DNA from: Caldisericales bacterium
Lineage (GTDB): Bacteria > Caldisericota > Caldisericia > Caldisericales > Caldisericaceae
NCBI GenBank assembly: GCA_015485995.1
Contig: WFSP01000053.1
Location: forward strand, 1 to 30,996
DNA: 30,996 bases
Direction of reading: 5' to 3'
In this document: positions 22,970 to 30,718 of the stretch, in pieces
Layout of the letters: every line of letters starts with the position of its first letter
Numbering within the stretch: position 1 is the first letter of the stretch
Notes under the pieces: generated by a model
The model's input: only the letters and a program-made list of their open reading frames with translations
Databases searched by the model: none
What the model was told of the DNA's origin: nothing
Made by a program: the position numbers and the translations under genes

Positions 22970-23756
22970 CGAATCAAATATAGAGGACATTGAGGAATTT
23001 CTTATCGAAAATAATTTTGGTGTAAAGTTTACGAGCGGGTTCATTTCCGAAATTGAGCGAAAACATACGTTAGATATCCAGAAATATTTAGAAGTTACAA
23101 TTAGGGAAATTTTAGCTGGTAATGACTGTTCCTTACATCTTGTAAATTCGCCCTCTGTTATTTTATTTGTAGGGACAAATGGTTCCGGGAAAACTACTAG
23201 CATTGCTAAGGTAGCAAACTTATTAAGGAAACAGGGTAAGAAAGTTATGCTTGTTGCTGGGGATACATTCCGTGCGGCGGCAGCTGAACAGCTTACCAAA
23301 TGGGCGAATGTGATAAACGTCTCAATAGTAAAACAAAAAACAGGAAGTGACCCCGGGGCGGTAGTTTTTGATGGCCTTGAAAGCGCAATAAGTCGTAAAA
23401 TCGATGTTGTATTAGTGGACAGCGCGGGAAGAGTTGAAACAAAGAAAAATTTGCTAAGGGAACTTTCTAAAGTAGAATATATTATTGAGAGAAAAACAGG
23501 GCATAAACCTGATGAAACTCTTCTTGTTCTTGATGCATATACAGGTCAAAACGGACTTTCCCAAATCGAGGTATTTTCAAAAACGGTAAACATTACTGGA
23601 ATTATTCTTACTAAATTAGATGGGAGTTCCAGTGGCGGAATAGTTGTGCCGATAGTAAAGGAGTATGGATTGCCAATTAAATTTATCGGCACTGGTGAGG
23701 GGTTAGAAGACATAGAACTTTTTAGTGCGGATTATTATATGCGTATGTTAATGTAA
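22926..23756 (+). CDS. ftsY: Signal recognition particle receptor FtsY (short form)
   Basis: The 276-residue SRP receptor GTPase docks SRP-ribosome complexes at the membrane. The N domain is followed by a G domain with the P-loop GTNGSGKTTSIAKVA, AGDTFRAAAAEQL, a DSAGR motif (DTAGR in most relatives), TKLDGSSSGG and the closing GTGEGLEDIELF. The acidic A domain of E. coli FtsY is absent, leaving a minimal form. The GTG at 22926 is supported by AGGAGG (22911-22916) 9 nt upstream and by the resulting GLFGKLKKLL, which matches the amphipathic membrane-binding start known in FtsY. It begins 44 nt before the rnc stop. Confidence 0.94.
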   Translation: MGLFGKLKKLLRRNNESNIEDIEEFLIENNFGVKFTSGFISEIERKHTLDIQKYLEVTIREILAGNDCSLHLVNSPSVILFVGTNGSGKTTSIAKVANLLRKQGKKVMLVAGDTFRAAAAEQLTKWANVINVSIVKQKTGSDPGAVVFDGLESAISRKIDVVLVDSAGRVETKKNLLRELSKVEYIIERKTGHKPDETLLVLDAYTGQNGLSQIEVFSKTVNITGIILTKLDGSSSGGIVVPIVKEYGLPIKFIGTGEGLEDIELFSADYYMRMLM

Positions 23757-23784
23757 TTGACAAATATGGTTTTTGTTTTATTCT
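23757..23784 (+). promoter_or_regulatory. Putative internal promoter before ylxM-ffh
   Basis: A perfect TTGACA (23757-23762) starts directly after the ftsY stop and is followed after 16 bp by TATTCT (23779-23784). Transcription would begin near 23791, at the GGAGG of ylxM. It would let ylxM-ffh-rpsP-khpA-ylqD be made independently of rpmF-ftsY. Confidence 0.6.
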
Positions 23785-23802
23785 CTGTCTGGAGGTAATT
23801 TT

Positions 23803-24180
23803 ATGGAAAGGAACGCTAAGAAAAAGAAAATAAGCAGGAAGTTACGGTTAAGGGGGCTTATGGAAGTATATCCTGGTCTTCTTACTATTAAGGAAAGGCA
23901 GGTTTTGGAACTGTACACGAAACCTAATGTAAGCGGATCGGATGTCGCCCGTAAGCTTAAGATTTCAAGACAAGCCGTACATGACCATATAAAACGTGCA
24001 TTGGATAGAATGGAGAGCTGTGAAGAAAGGGTAAAATTTCTCAAGAAACGTAGCAGAAGGAGAATGGATATACAAAAGCTTTACGATACCATAAAACGAA
24101 TTGCTGAGGAAAATCCTACTCTTGAGAAAGAGTGTGAAGAAATGGATAAAATAGTGCAGCATATTGATAAGAATAGTTAA
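23803..24180 (+). CDS. ylxM: YlxM-like putative DNA-binding protein
   Basis: The 125-residue protein sits between ftsY and ffh, the usual place of ylxM, an SRP-associated helix-turn-helix protein. The central part (about residues 22-75) reads as a sigma-like helix-turn-helix, LTIKERQVLELYTKPNV followed by SDVARKLKISRQAVHDHIKRA. The N-terminus is very basic (about 1-20). The ATG at 23803 has TGGAGGT upstream; an in-frame TTG at 23773 would cover the -10 element. Its function in other bacteria is not settled, though it can bind the SRP. The basic N-terminal extension is unusual for the family as I know it. Confidence 0.8.
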   Translation: MERNAKKKKISRKLRLRGLMEVYPGLLTIKERQVLELYTKPNVSGSDVARKLKISRQAVHDHIKRALDRMESCEERVKFLKKRSRRRMDIQKLYDTIKRIAEENPTLEKECEEMDKIVQHIDKNS

Positions 24181-24193
24181 TGGGTGATGGTTT

Positions 24194-25507
24194 ATGTTTG
24201 ACGGATTAAAAAGCAATCTTCAGAAAGCATTCAAATTTTTTAAAAGTAAAGGAAGATTAACTGAAGAAGACATCAAAGAAGGGTTGAGGGAAATCCGCGT
24301 TGCCTTGCTTGAAGCAGATGTTAACTATAAAATTGTGAAGGAAGTTATAAAAAATGTTGGGGAAGAGGCAAGGAAAGAAAAGGTTATAGATAGCCTTACT
24401 CCTGCCGAGCAGATCATTACAATTTTATACAGAGAGTTGTTGAATGTTCTTGGAACAAGCGCTCCTTTAAATATTGAAAGTGGCAAATTGAACTTTATAA
24501 TGCTTTTAGGGCTTCAGGGCAACGGAAAGACAACTACGGCGGCGAAACTTGCCTATTACCTTAAAGAAAATGGACAGAGAGCTTTGCTTGTCCCATTTGA
24601 TTTCAAACGCCCCGCTGCAAGGGAGCAACTTGTTGCACTTGGGGAACAAAATGGGATGGATGTTTTTACTGATGTTGTGAATCATCCGATTCTAACTTTA
24701 GAAAAAGTACGCTTATTTATGGAGAAGGGTGGTTTTAATACCGCGATAATTGATACTGCCGGAAGAAGAGAAATTGATGCCGAAATGATGCAAGAGTTAA
24801 AAAACGTTTATGATAGCTTTGCTTTCTCTGAAGTGCTTTTTGTTTCCGATAGTACAATAGGACAAGGGTCTTTAAAAATCGCAGAAGGATTTAATGAAGT
24901 AGTGCCTCTTACAGGAGGTATATTTACTAAATTTGACAGTAGTGCAAAAGGTGGCAGCGTACTTTCTTTTAGGTATGTTACCGAAAAACCTATAAAGTTT
25001 ATTGGTACCGGTGAAAAAATTAATGAGATTGAAATTTTCCATCCGGACAGAATAATTTCCAGAATTGTTGGACGTGGTGATGTTGCAACACTTGCAGAAA
25101 AAGCTGCAAAAGCTATAAGTGAGGAAGAAAGTAAGGAAATATTTACTAAAATTCAGAATGATGCCTTTGATTTAAACGATTTTAAAAGAGAACTTCAAGG
25201 AATTAAAAAGATGGGTGGTTTTGCTTCCGTACTTTCTTCTCTGCCTACAATTCCGGGAATGAATATTTCTGCCTTGAATAATGAAGATATGCTTCCAAAA
25301 ACAGAAGCGATTATTAACGGTATGACAAAGGAAGAACGTGCAAATCCTGATATTATCGATGGTTCAAGGAAGCGGAGGATCGCTCGAGGTTCCGGAGTTA
25401 CAAAACATGATATAAATGTTTTGCTAAAGAACTTTAGAGCCTTTCGTAAAATGATGAAAGGAATGAAAAATATTAAAAGTATTGACCAGATTATGAAATT
25501 AAGGTAA
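24194..25507 (+). CDS. ffh: Signal recognition particle protein Ffh
   Basis: The 437-residue SRP GTPase binds signal peptides as they leave the ribosome and, with 4.5S RNA, delivers them to FtsY. The N domain is followed by a G domain with GLQGNGKTTTAAKLA, RPAAREQL, DTAGRREIDAEMM, TKFDSSAKGGSVLS and GTGEKINEIEIF. The M domain (about 320-437) ends with RKRRIARGSGVTKHDINVLL, the RNA-binding segment. Motif 4 reads TKFD rather than the common TKLD. Normal length. The ATG at 24194 has only a weak GGTG-type upstream site. Confidence 0.97.
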   Translation: MFDGLKSNLQKAFKFFKSKGRLTEEDIKEGLREIRVALLEADVNYKIVKEVIKNVGEEARKEKVIDSLTPAEQIITILYRELLNVLGTSAPLNIESGKLNFIMLLGLQGNGKTTTAAKLAYYLKENGQRALLVPFDFKRPAAREQLVALGEQNGMDVFTDVVNHPILTLEKVRLFMEKGGFNTAIIDTAGRREIDAEMMQELKNVYDSFAFSEVLFVSDSTIGQGSLKIAEGFNEVVPLTGGIFTKFDSSAKGGSVLSFRYVTEKPIKFIGTGEKINEIEIFHPDRIISRIVGRGDVATLAEKAAKAISEEESKEIFTKIQNDAFDLNDFKRELQGIKKMGGFASVLSSLPTIPGMNISALNNEDMLPKTEAIINGMTKEERANPDIIDGSRKRRIARGSGVTKHDINVLLKNFRAFRKMMKGMKNIKSIDQIMKLR

Positions 25508-25549
25508 AATAAGAAGCAAATTTGATATAAATTATGAGGAGGTCATAAA

Positions 25550-25831
25550 TTGGCAACTAAAATTAAATTAGCAAGAGTGGGAGCGCCTCATCGGGCTGCT
25601 TATAGAGTGATTGTAACGGATTCAAGGAGTGCGACGGATAGCAATTTTATCGAAATCGTTGGCTTTTGGAATCCAGTTCCTGAGAAAGAAGAACTCGAAC
25701 TGAAAAAGGATCGGATTTTGGACTGGCTTATGAAAGGAGCACAACCTACAGAATCTGTTAAAAAGATTCTGAAGAGAGGCAATGTGTGGAACGAGTTTCT
25801 AAAACTAAAGAAAGAAGGAGGAAACAACTAA
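25550..25831 (+). CDS. rpsP: 30S ribosomal protein bS16
   Basis: The 93-residue ribosomal protein starts (M)ATKIKLARVGAPHRAAYRVIV and contains the family's PTESVKKILKRGNVW. Family members normally begin near VKIRLxRxG, so the start is well placed. The TTG at 25550 is supported by AGGAGG at 25537-25542, 7 nt upstream. Its stop shares one base with khpA (TAATG). It is the 5' member of the rpsP-khpA-ylqD group, as in Bacillus. Confidence 0.96.
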   Translation: MATKIKLARVGAPHRAAYRVIVTDSRSATDSNFIEIVGFWNPVPEKEELELKKDRILDWLMKGAQPTESVKKILKRGNVWNEFLKLKKEGGNN

Positions 25832-26076
25832 TGAAAGAACTAATTGAGACTATGGTGAGAGCACTGGTAGACAGACCAGAAGAAGTTGTTGTAAATGAAA
25901 TTGCTGGTGAGCAGGCTGTTATTTATGAGATTAAAGTGGCAGATCAGGATATCGGCAAAGTTATTGGAAAACAGGGAAGAACTGCTAATGCATTAAGAAT
26001 TATCGTTAAGGCAGCTTCCAGCAAAATTGGAAAGAACGCAAGCGTTCAGATTAACTCTAAGCCAAAAGGCGCATAA
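25831..26076 (+). CDS. khpA: KH-domain RNA-binding protein KhpA
   Basis: The 81-residue single KH domain is of the YlqC/KhpA type. The KH signature loop is GKVIGKQGRTANALR (about residues 45-59), and the protein starts MKELIETMVRALVDRPEEVVV, as in relatives. These proteins bind RNA, often in a heterodimer with KhpB. GGAGG lies about 9 nt upstream. The start codon shares a base with the rpsP stop, so translation is probably coupled. Confidence 0.95.
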   Translation: MKELIETMVRALVDRPEEVVVNEIAGEQAVIYEIKVADQDIGKVIGKQGRTANALRIIVKAASSKIGKNASVQINSKPKGA

Positions 26077-26099
26077 GGCGCTTTAAGGTAGACAATCCG

Positions 26100-26516
26100 A
26101 TGAGTGCACTCCATCTTAAGCAGAATGTTACAGTTAAAGTTATTGTAACTGAGCAGTTTAGAAAAGACTATAGAACAGAGCTGGAGAAACAGCTTGGTGT
26201 AGCTGAAGGCAAGGCAAAAGAGCTTAAATCTTCACTTGCCAAACTTGTTATTGAAAGTACGGGAATGAAAGACGCGGCTTATGTTGAATCTCTAAAAGCA
26301 CGTATCGAGGAGGAAAGGCTTCTTCAAGATGCTATGGCTCAAGAAATTAAAAGCAGAATATCTGAGATAGCTAAACTTAAAGATGGAGATGTCTATCCAT
26401 ATACGGTACTTGAGGGGTTTGTTGATGTCAAAGAAGGGGATAATCTCTTTAAGAAAACAACTGCTGCGGAAATTATCATAAAAGACGGAATAGTAGTATC
26501 CATAAAAGAAGAATGA
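26100..26516 (+). CDS. ylqD: YlqD family protein
   Basis: The 138-residue protein has a short beta-rich start (LKQNVTVKVIVTEQFRK), a central coiled-coil of about 75 residues, and a C-terminal beta unit KEGDNLFKKTTAAEIIIKDGIVVSIKEE. This resembles the YlqD family (PF11068), whose function is unknown and which sits between khpA and rimM in Bacillus. Here no rimM follows. The ATG at 26100 has AAGGT 12 nt upstream, a loose spacing. A strong terminator follows the stop. Confidence 0.85.
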   Translation: MSALHLKQNVTVKVIVTEQFRKDYRTELEKQLGVAEGKAKELKSSLAKLVIESTGMKDAAYVESLKARIEEERLLQDAMAQEIKSRISEIAKLKDGDVYPYTVLEGFVDVKEGDNLFKKTTAAEIIIKDGIVVSIKEE

Positions 26517-26523
26517 CTTTTAT

Positions 26524-26553
26524 CGAGGCACTTTAACGGTGCCTCGTTTTTTT
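26524..26553 (+). terminator. Intrinsic terminator after ylqD, just before trmD
   Basis: CGAGGCAC (26524-26531) pairs with GTGCCTCG (26539-26546) around a 7-nt loop and is followed by a run of seven T (26547-26553). The trmD ATG begins 10 nt after the T run. Confidence 0.93.
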
Positions 26554-26563
26554 GCTTGAACCT

Positions 26564-27319
26564 ATGAAAATCCATATCTTAACAGTATTTCCAGAAATTT
26601 TTAAATGTATTCGAAACGAGGGTATCATAAAAATTGCGGAAGAGAAAGGTATTTTAAATTTTCTTGTGCACAATCTCAGAGATTTTACAGTAGATAAACA
26701 CAAAACTACTGATGATACTCCGTATGGGGGCGGTGCCGGTATGGTAATGATGGCATCTCCGGTAATAAAAGGAATTAGGAATATAGATAAGGCTTTTGGA
26801 AAAACTTTTAAGATATTTCTTACCCCTCAGGGAGAACGATTTAGTCAGGATACAGCACACTTCCTTGCTGGAAAAGAACAACTCTTACTGCTACCTGCAC
26901 ATTATGAGGGTATGGATGAGCGTGTTATGGATTATGTGGATATGGAGCTTTCAGTTGGTGATTTTATATTGAGCGGTGGCGAGTTTGCATCACTTCTTGT
27001 AATAGATGCGGTCGTAAGGCTTCTTCCGGGTGTACTGGGTAATGAATCCTCGCTCAGTGAAGAAAGTTTTGAGAATAATTTGCTTGAATATCCTCATTAT
27101 ACGAGGCAGAGGGGAATAGGGGGCAGTGAAGTGCCTGAGATATTGCTCAGTGGCCATCATGAAAACATAAGGAAATGGCGTCTCAAAGAATCTCTAAAAC
27201 GTACTTTGGTAAAACGTCCTGATATTTTGTTGAAACATAGTTTCACCGATGAAGAAAAGCTACTTCTTGAAGAAGTGGTGAAAGAAATTGATGAAACGGT
27301 TAAGGAAATTTTAAAATGA
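26564..27319 (+). CDS. trmD: tRNA (guanine-37-N1)-methyltransferase TrmD
   Basis: The 251-residue enzyme methylates G37 next to the anticodon with S-adenosylmethionine, preventing +1 frameshifting. It starts MKIHILTVFPEIF. Visible motifs are DDTPYGGGAGMVM (about residues 47-59), the knot region LLPAHYEGMDERV and LSVGDFILSGGE, EYPHYTRQ, and PEILLSGHHENIRKWR (about 192-207). The segment before HYEG reads LPA where many relatives have a Cys-Gly, a mild variation. The ATG at 26564 is chosen from the family start; an in-frame TTG at 26552 is inside the terminator tail. No Shine-Dalgarno is visible. It overlaps the next gene by 4 nt. Confidence 0.96.
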   Translation: MKIHILTVFPEIFKCIRNEGIIKIAEEKGILNFLVHNLRDFTVDKHKTTDDTPYGGGAGMVMMASPVIKGIRNIDKAFGKTFKIFLTPQGERFSQDTAHFLAGKEQLLLLPAHYEGMDERVMDYVDMELSVGDFILSGGEFASLLVIDAVVRLLPGVLGNESSLSEESFENNLLEYPHYTRQRGIGGSEVPEILLSGHHENIRKWRLKESLKRTLVKRPDILLKHSFTDEEKLLLEEVVKEIDETVKEILK

Positions 27320-27873
27320 ATGTATACCTCGTTCTTCTCCATTATCCTGTTTATAATAAGCATGGGGAGGTTATTTCTACGAGTGTAGTAATTCATGATA
27401 TTCATGATATGGCGAGATGCGGGAAAACTTTTGGAATTAAAAAGTTCTACATTGTTCAGCCATTTGAGGGAGAGCGTGATATTGTGAATCGTATAAAAAA
27501 ATTTTGGGAAGATGGCGGGAAACGGTATAATCCGAATAGGGCAGAAGCGGTAAAAATCGTTTCAGTCAAGCAAAGTTTTAGAGAAGTTTTAAATGAAGTC
27601 AAGGTTGAGGAAAAAAAGAACCCTATTTTAGTTGGGACTTCTGCAAAAGAACGGGGCAAACATATTTCTTATAGAACGTTATCTGCAAAAATAGTGGATG
27701 ACAATATACCAGTCGTGCTTATTTTCGGAACGGGCTGGGGGATTGCAAGCGAGATAGAGGATACATTTGACTACTTTCTTCCGCCAATACAGGGAAGCTC
27801 TAATTATAATCACCTCTCCGTGCGAAGTGCTGCTGCAATAGTGATGGATAGGATCTTAGGAGGGAGGAAATAA
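27316..27873 (+). CDS. SPOUT-type RNA methyltransferase (COG4752)
   Basis: The 185-residue protein matches the COG4752 / RNA_Me_trans (PF09936) family: start MNVYLVLLHYPVYNKHGEVI, then TSVVIHDIHDMARCGKTFGI (about residues 24-43), and a glycine-rich knot-like end FGTGWGIASEI followed by NHLSVRSAAAIVMDRILG. These are predicted knotted SAM-dependent RNA methyltransferases; targets are not established. Its place directly after trmD, with a 4-nt overlap (ATGA), repeats an arrangement seen in Thermotoga-like bacteria, although rplS, which often follows, is absent. It is coupled by TAATG to the next gene. Confidence 0.92.
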   Translation: MNVYLVLLHYPVYNKHGEVISTSVVIHDIHDMARCGKTFGIKKFYIVQPFEGERDIVNRIKKFWEDGGKRYNPNRAEAVKIVSVKQSFREVLNEVKVEEKKNPILVGTSAKERGKHISYRTLSAKIVDDNIPVVLIFGTGWGIASEIEDTFDYFLPPIQGSSNYNHLSVRSAAAIVMDRILGGRK

Positions 27874-28175
27874 TGATTTTTATAGGTTATAGAAGGCAAA
27901 TCGGAAGAGATGACATAGAAGGCATTGTGGCATTTCTTGAGGAGCATAATGAATTTACAGAAGTTTATATTGTTTATAAAGAGCCGCTAACTGAGGTTGT
28001 AAGAAATCTTTTAAAGAAAAAAGATTTTCATACTATCCAGAGTGATTATTTAAGAAAAACCCTAAAAGAAATAAAAAACAAAGGGGAGAGTAAAGCTTAC
28101 TTTCTAGATGAATTCGGCAAGCGAAAGCTTAGGAATCCGTGCGGAAGGAGTTTATCAAGGCCCCAGTATTGGTAA
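27873..28175 (+). CDS. Small protein of unknown function
   Basis: I do not recognise this 100-residue protein. It starts MIFIGYRRQIGRDDIEGIVAF and is predicted to alternate strands and helices (a YIVYK strand near residue 33 and long Lys-rich helices at 40-75). The C-terminus, RNPCGRSLSRPQYW, is basic and ends in aromatic residues. A GGAGGGAGGAAATA site and a 1-base overlap with the preceding methyltransferase (TAATG) make expression likely. The compact fold suggests a small alpha/beta domain, perhaps an accessory to the methyltransferase (inference). I cannot tell whether the tail is native or reflects an old frameshift. Confidence 0.65.
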   Translation: MIFIGYRRQIGRDDIEGIVAFLEEHNEFTEVYIVYKEPLTEVVRNLLKKKDFHTIQSDYLRKTLKEIKNKGESKAYFLDEFGKRKLRNPCGRSLSRPQYW

Positions 28176-28177
28176 AA

Positions 28178-28207
28178 TTATCTTAAAACCATTTTTTGTT
28201 ATATACT
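28178..28207 (+). promoter_or_regulatory. Putative promoter of the DUF2520-panBCD operon, likely leaderless
   Basis: A good -10, TATACT (28202-28207), ends 6 nt before the ATG at 28214; the -35 (TTATCT 28178-28183, 18-bp spacer) is weak. No Shine-Dalgarno precedes the start codon. Confidence 0.45.
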
Positions 28208-28213
28208 GAATTT

Positions 28214-29044
28214 ATGAAAATCGGTATTATAGGTGCGGGAAAAGTAGGCACTGCTCTCGCTATTATTTTTGCAAGGAATGGGTTCAATGTTTTAATTGCC
28301 AGCAAGCATAGGGGCAGTGCAAACGAGGCGGCAAGGATTTCCCGGGCGAAAAGTGCTGAAATATTAGACGCAGCAAAAGCTGATATCGTGGTTTTGTCAG
28401 TTCCTGATATGGAGATAGTAAATGCAGCAAAGACTATACAACCTGTTGTTCATAAGAATCGAGTTGTTTTGCATCTGAGTGGCTCGCTTCCGTATGATAT
28501 AATTCAATTTTTGAATTCATACACAGGTGCTTTACATCCGTTGAAGTCTTTTGCTGATCCTATTAATTCCGCAAAAACAATCAAGAATACGCTCTTTACC
28601 TTTGATGGGGATAATGCGGCATTTGATATCTTATTGCCATTAATTAAGAAGATTGGCTGTAAGTTAGTGAGGATAAATTCTGCCGATAAACCATTATATC
28701 ACCTTGCGGCAGTTCTTACTTCAAATTATACTGTAACGCTTTTTGATATTTCGGAGCACATATTAAGGCATATAGGATTTAGTAAGGGAGAAGCAAAAGA
28801 GGCCTTGATGAGCTTGCTTAAAGGTGTAATTTATAATATAGAAACTAAAGATGCAAAAAGCGCTCTTACCGGACCAATTTTACGCGGAGATAGTAATACT
28901 GTAAAACTGCACATACAGAATATAACGGATGAAAACATCAAAACTATTTACAAATCTCTTGCTTTTGCTACACTAAAAATAGCAGAGAGGGAAGGTTTAA
29001 GTAAGGATAAAATTAAAAAAATTAGGGAGGTGCTGAATGGATAA
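28214..29044 (+). CDS. Rossmann-like/DUF2520 protein, candidate ketopantoate reductase
   Basis: The 276-residue protein begins MKIGIIGAGKVGTALAIIFA, a Rossmann nucleotide-binding start (GxGxxG), and continues ADIVVLSVPD (about residues 59-68), as in the 6-phosphogluconate dehydrogenase-like superfamily. The second half contains GALHPLKSFADP (about 106-117) and an all-helical C-terminal domain (about 135-276) with GPILRGDSNTVKLH, typical of DUF2520. It overlaps panB by 8 nt. The pan operon otherwise lacks the reductase that turns ketopantoate into pantoate (panE), so this protein is the natural candidate, in the way PanG fills that role in some bacteria. That function is inferred from context. 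The in-frame TTG at 28196 is less likely than this ATG. Confidence 0.85.
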   Translation: MKIGIIGAGKVGTALAIIFARNGFNVLIASKHRGSANEAARISRAKSAEILDAAKADIVVLSVPDMEIVNAAKTIQPVVHKNRVVLHLSGSLPYDIIQFLNSYTGALHPLKSFADPINSAKTIKNTLFTFDGDNAAFDILLPLIKKIGCKLVRINSADKPLYHLAAVLTSNYTVTLFDISEHILRHIGFSKGEAKEALMSLLKGVIYNIETKDAKSALTGPILRGDSNTVKLHIQNITDENIKTIYKSLAFATLKIAEREGLSKDKIKKIREVLNG

Positions 29045-29852
29045 GATTACTGCTCCAAAAATAAAACGTTTCAAAGGAAAAAAACTGATTACTGCTTTAA
29101 CGGCTTATGATTTCCTTACGGCAAGGATAATTGATGAAGCGGGTATAGACATAATTCTTGTTGGTGATTCAGTAGGCACTACGGTTCAAGGGCTGAGTTC
29201 CACCCTACCGGTAAAAATGGAAGAGATGCTGTACCACACAAGAATTGTTCATAGAGCTGTGAAAAGAGCCCTTTTAGTTGGAGATATGCCTTTTCTTTCC
29301 TATCAGACTTCTGAAAGTGATGCAATCAAAAATGCGGGATTGTTACTTAAAGAAGGTGCAGAAGCAGTGAAGCTTGAAGGAGGGGTTGCAGTTGCCTCGA
29401 CAGTGGAAAAATTAGTGTCTTCAGGAATACCCGTTATGGGTCATATAGGGCTTACTCCTCAATCAATAAATATTTTTGGAGGCTACAAGATTCAGGGAAG
29501 AACAGAAAGTAAGGCTGAAGGTTTAGTAAATGATGCGCTTGCACTTGAACAAGCAGGCGTGTTTAGTATCGTATTGGAGGGAATGCCTGAAGAAACAGCT
29601 AAGGAAGTTAGTGAGGCAATAAAAGTTCCTACAATAGGTATTGGCGCAGGGAGGTATTGCGATGGTCAAATCCTTGTTATAACAGATATTTTGGGGATGG
29701 ATCCTACATTTACTCCGCGTTTTGTTAAAAAATATAAAAACTTGTATGGCGAGATCGAAGATGCAGTAAAAAAATATATAAGTGATATTGAAAATAAACG
29801 GTTTCCATCGGAAGAGAATGTTTTTCACGTAAAGAAGGAGAGTAAAGAGTAA
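29037..29852 (+). CDS. panB: 3-methyl-2-oxobutanoate hydroxymethyltransferase
   Basis: The 271-residue enzyme adds a hydroxymethyl group from methylene-tetrahydrofolate to ketoisovalerate, making ketopantoate. It has the TIM-barrel marks [18 protein letters not shown] (about residues 22-39) and LVGDSVG with the metal ligand Asp44, a second DMPF site, AVKLEGG, and the late [17 protein letters not shown]. Normal length. GGGAGGTG lies a few bases before the ATG at 29037, and the start overlaps the preceding oxidoreductase by 8 nt (ATGGATAA). Cytoplasmic. Confidence 0.97.
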   Translation: MDKITAPKIKRFKGKKLITALTAYDFLTARIIDEAGIDIILVGDSVGTTVQGLSSTLPVKMEEMLYHTRIVHRAVKRALLVGDMPFLSYQTSESDAIKNAGLLLKEGAEAVKLEGGVAVASTVEKLVSSGIPVMGHIGLTPQSINIFGGYKIQGRTESKAEGLVNDALALEQAGVFSIVLEGMPEETAKEVSEAIKVPTIGIGAGRYCDGQILVITDILGMDPTFTPRFVKKYKNLYGEIEDAVKKYISDIENKRFPSEENVFHVKKESKE

Positions 29853-30718
29853 TGAAAGTTATTAGAACTGTACAAGAAATGAAGGAATTTTCACGAGCTG
29901 TGCATAAGGAGGGTAGTTCAATCGGATTTGTGCCTACTATGGGGTTTTTGCACGAGGGGCATCTCTCTCTTGTGCGTGCTGCAAAAAATAACAATGATGT
30001 TGTTGTTGCAAGCATATTTGTAAATCCTACACAGTTTGCGCCAAGTGAAGACTTAGACAAATATCCCAAGGATGAGAAAGGCGATTGTGATAAACTTGAA
30101 AAAGAAGGGGTTGCAGCAGTTTTTATCCCTACTGCGGAAGAAATGTATCCTGAAGGTTATCAAACTTATGCAGAGGTAACGGGGCTTACAAAATATCTTT
30201 GTGGCAGGTTTAGGCCTACTCACTTTAGGGGAGTTGTTACTGTTGTTTTAAAACTTTTCAATATCGTAAATCCTGATAAGGCCTATTTTGGGAAAAAGGA
30301 TTATCAGCAGTTCAGAGTGATTGAAAGGATGTCGAAGGATTTAAATCTTGATACTGAAGTTATTCCCTGTCCCATTGTGCGTGAAAAAGATGGCCTTGCA
30401 ATGAGTTCAAGAAACAAATATCTTACACCTGAAGAAAGGAGCGATGCAACGATTATTTCCAGAGCAATCAAAAAAGGTATGGAAACTATTTTAGATGGAG
30501 AAAGAGATAGTGGTAAAGTAATTCAATTGATAAAAGAAATGATCGGAAGCGCAAAAACGCTTAAAAAAATTGATTACGTGTCTATTGTGGACATTTATAC
30601 CTTAGAAGATGTGCCTTTTATCGATAGAGACGTACTTATTGCTGTGGCTGCTTACTTTGGAAAAGCACGTCTTATCGACAATAAGGAGGTATTTTTAAAT
30701 GCAAAGAATTATGCTTAA
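29852..30718 (+). CDS. panC: Pantothenate synthetase (pantoate--beta-alanine ligase)
   Basis: This 288-residue ATP-dependent ligase joins pantoate to beta-alanine. The nucleotide-binding HIGH-type motif is [13 protein letters not shown] (His34 and His37), with a later [16 protein letters not shown] (about residues 148-154) and the KMSKS-like MSSRNKYL. Normal length. The start shares one base with the panB stop (TAATG). The stop overlaps panD by 20 nt. Confidence 0.97.
   Translation: MKVIRTVQEMKEFSRAVHKEGSSIGFVPTMGFLHEGHLSLVRAAKNNNDVVVASIFVNPTQFAPSEDLDKYPKDEKGDCDKLEKEGVAAVFIPTAEEMYPEGYQTYAEVTGLTKYLCGRFRPTHFRGVVTVVLKLFNIVNPDKAYFGKKDYQQFRVIERMSKDLNLDTEVIPCPIVREKDGLAMSSRNKYLTPEERSDATIISRAIKKGMETILDGERDSGKVIQLIKEMIGSAKTLKKIDYVSIVDIYTLEDVPFIDRDVLIAVAAYFGKARLIDNKEVFLNAKNYA

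Noticed and set aside
27873..28175. Frameshifted fragment of a longer gene
   Set aside because: The frame is intact with a strong SD; no continuation in another frame was evident before the next promoter. A native short protein is simpler, though the odd tail keeps some doubt.
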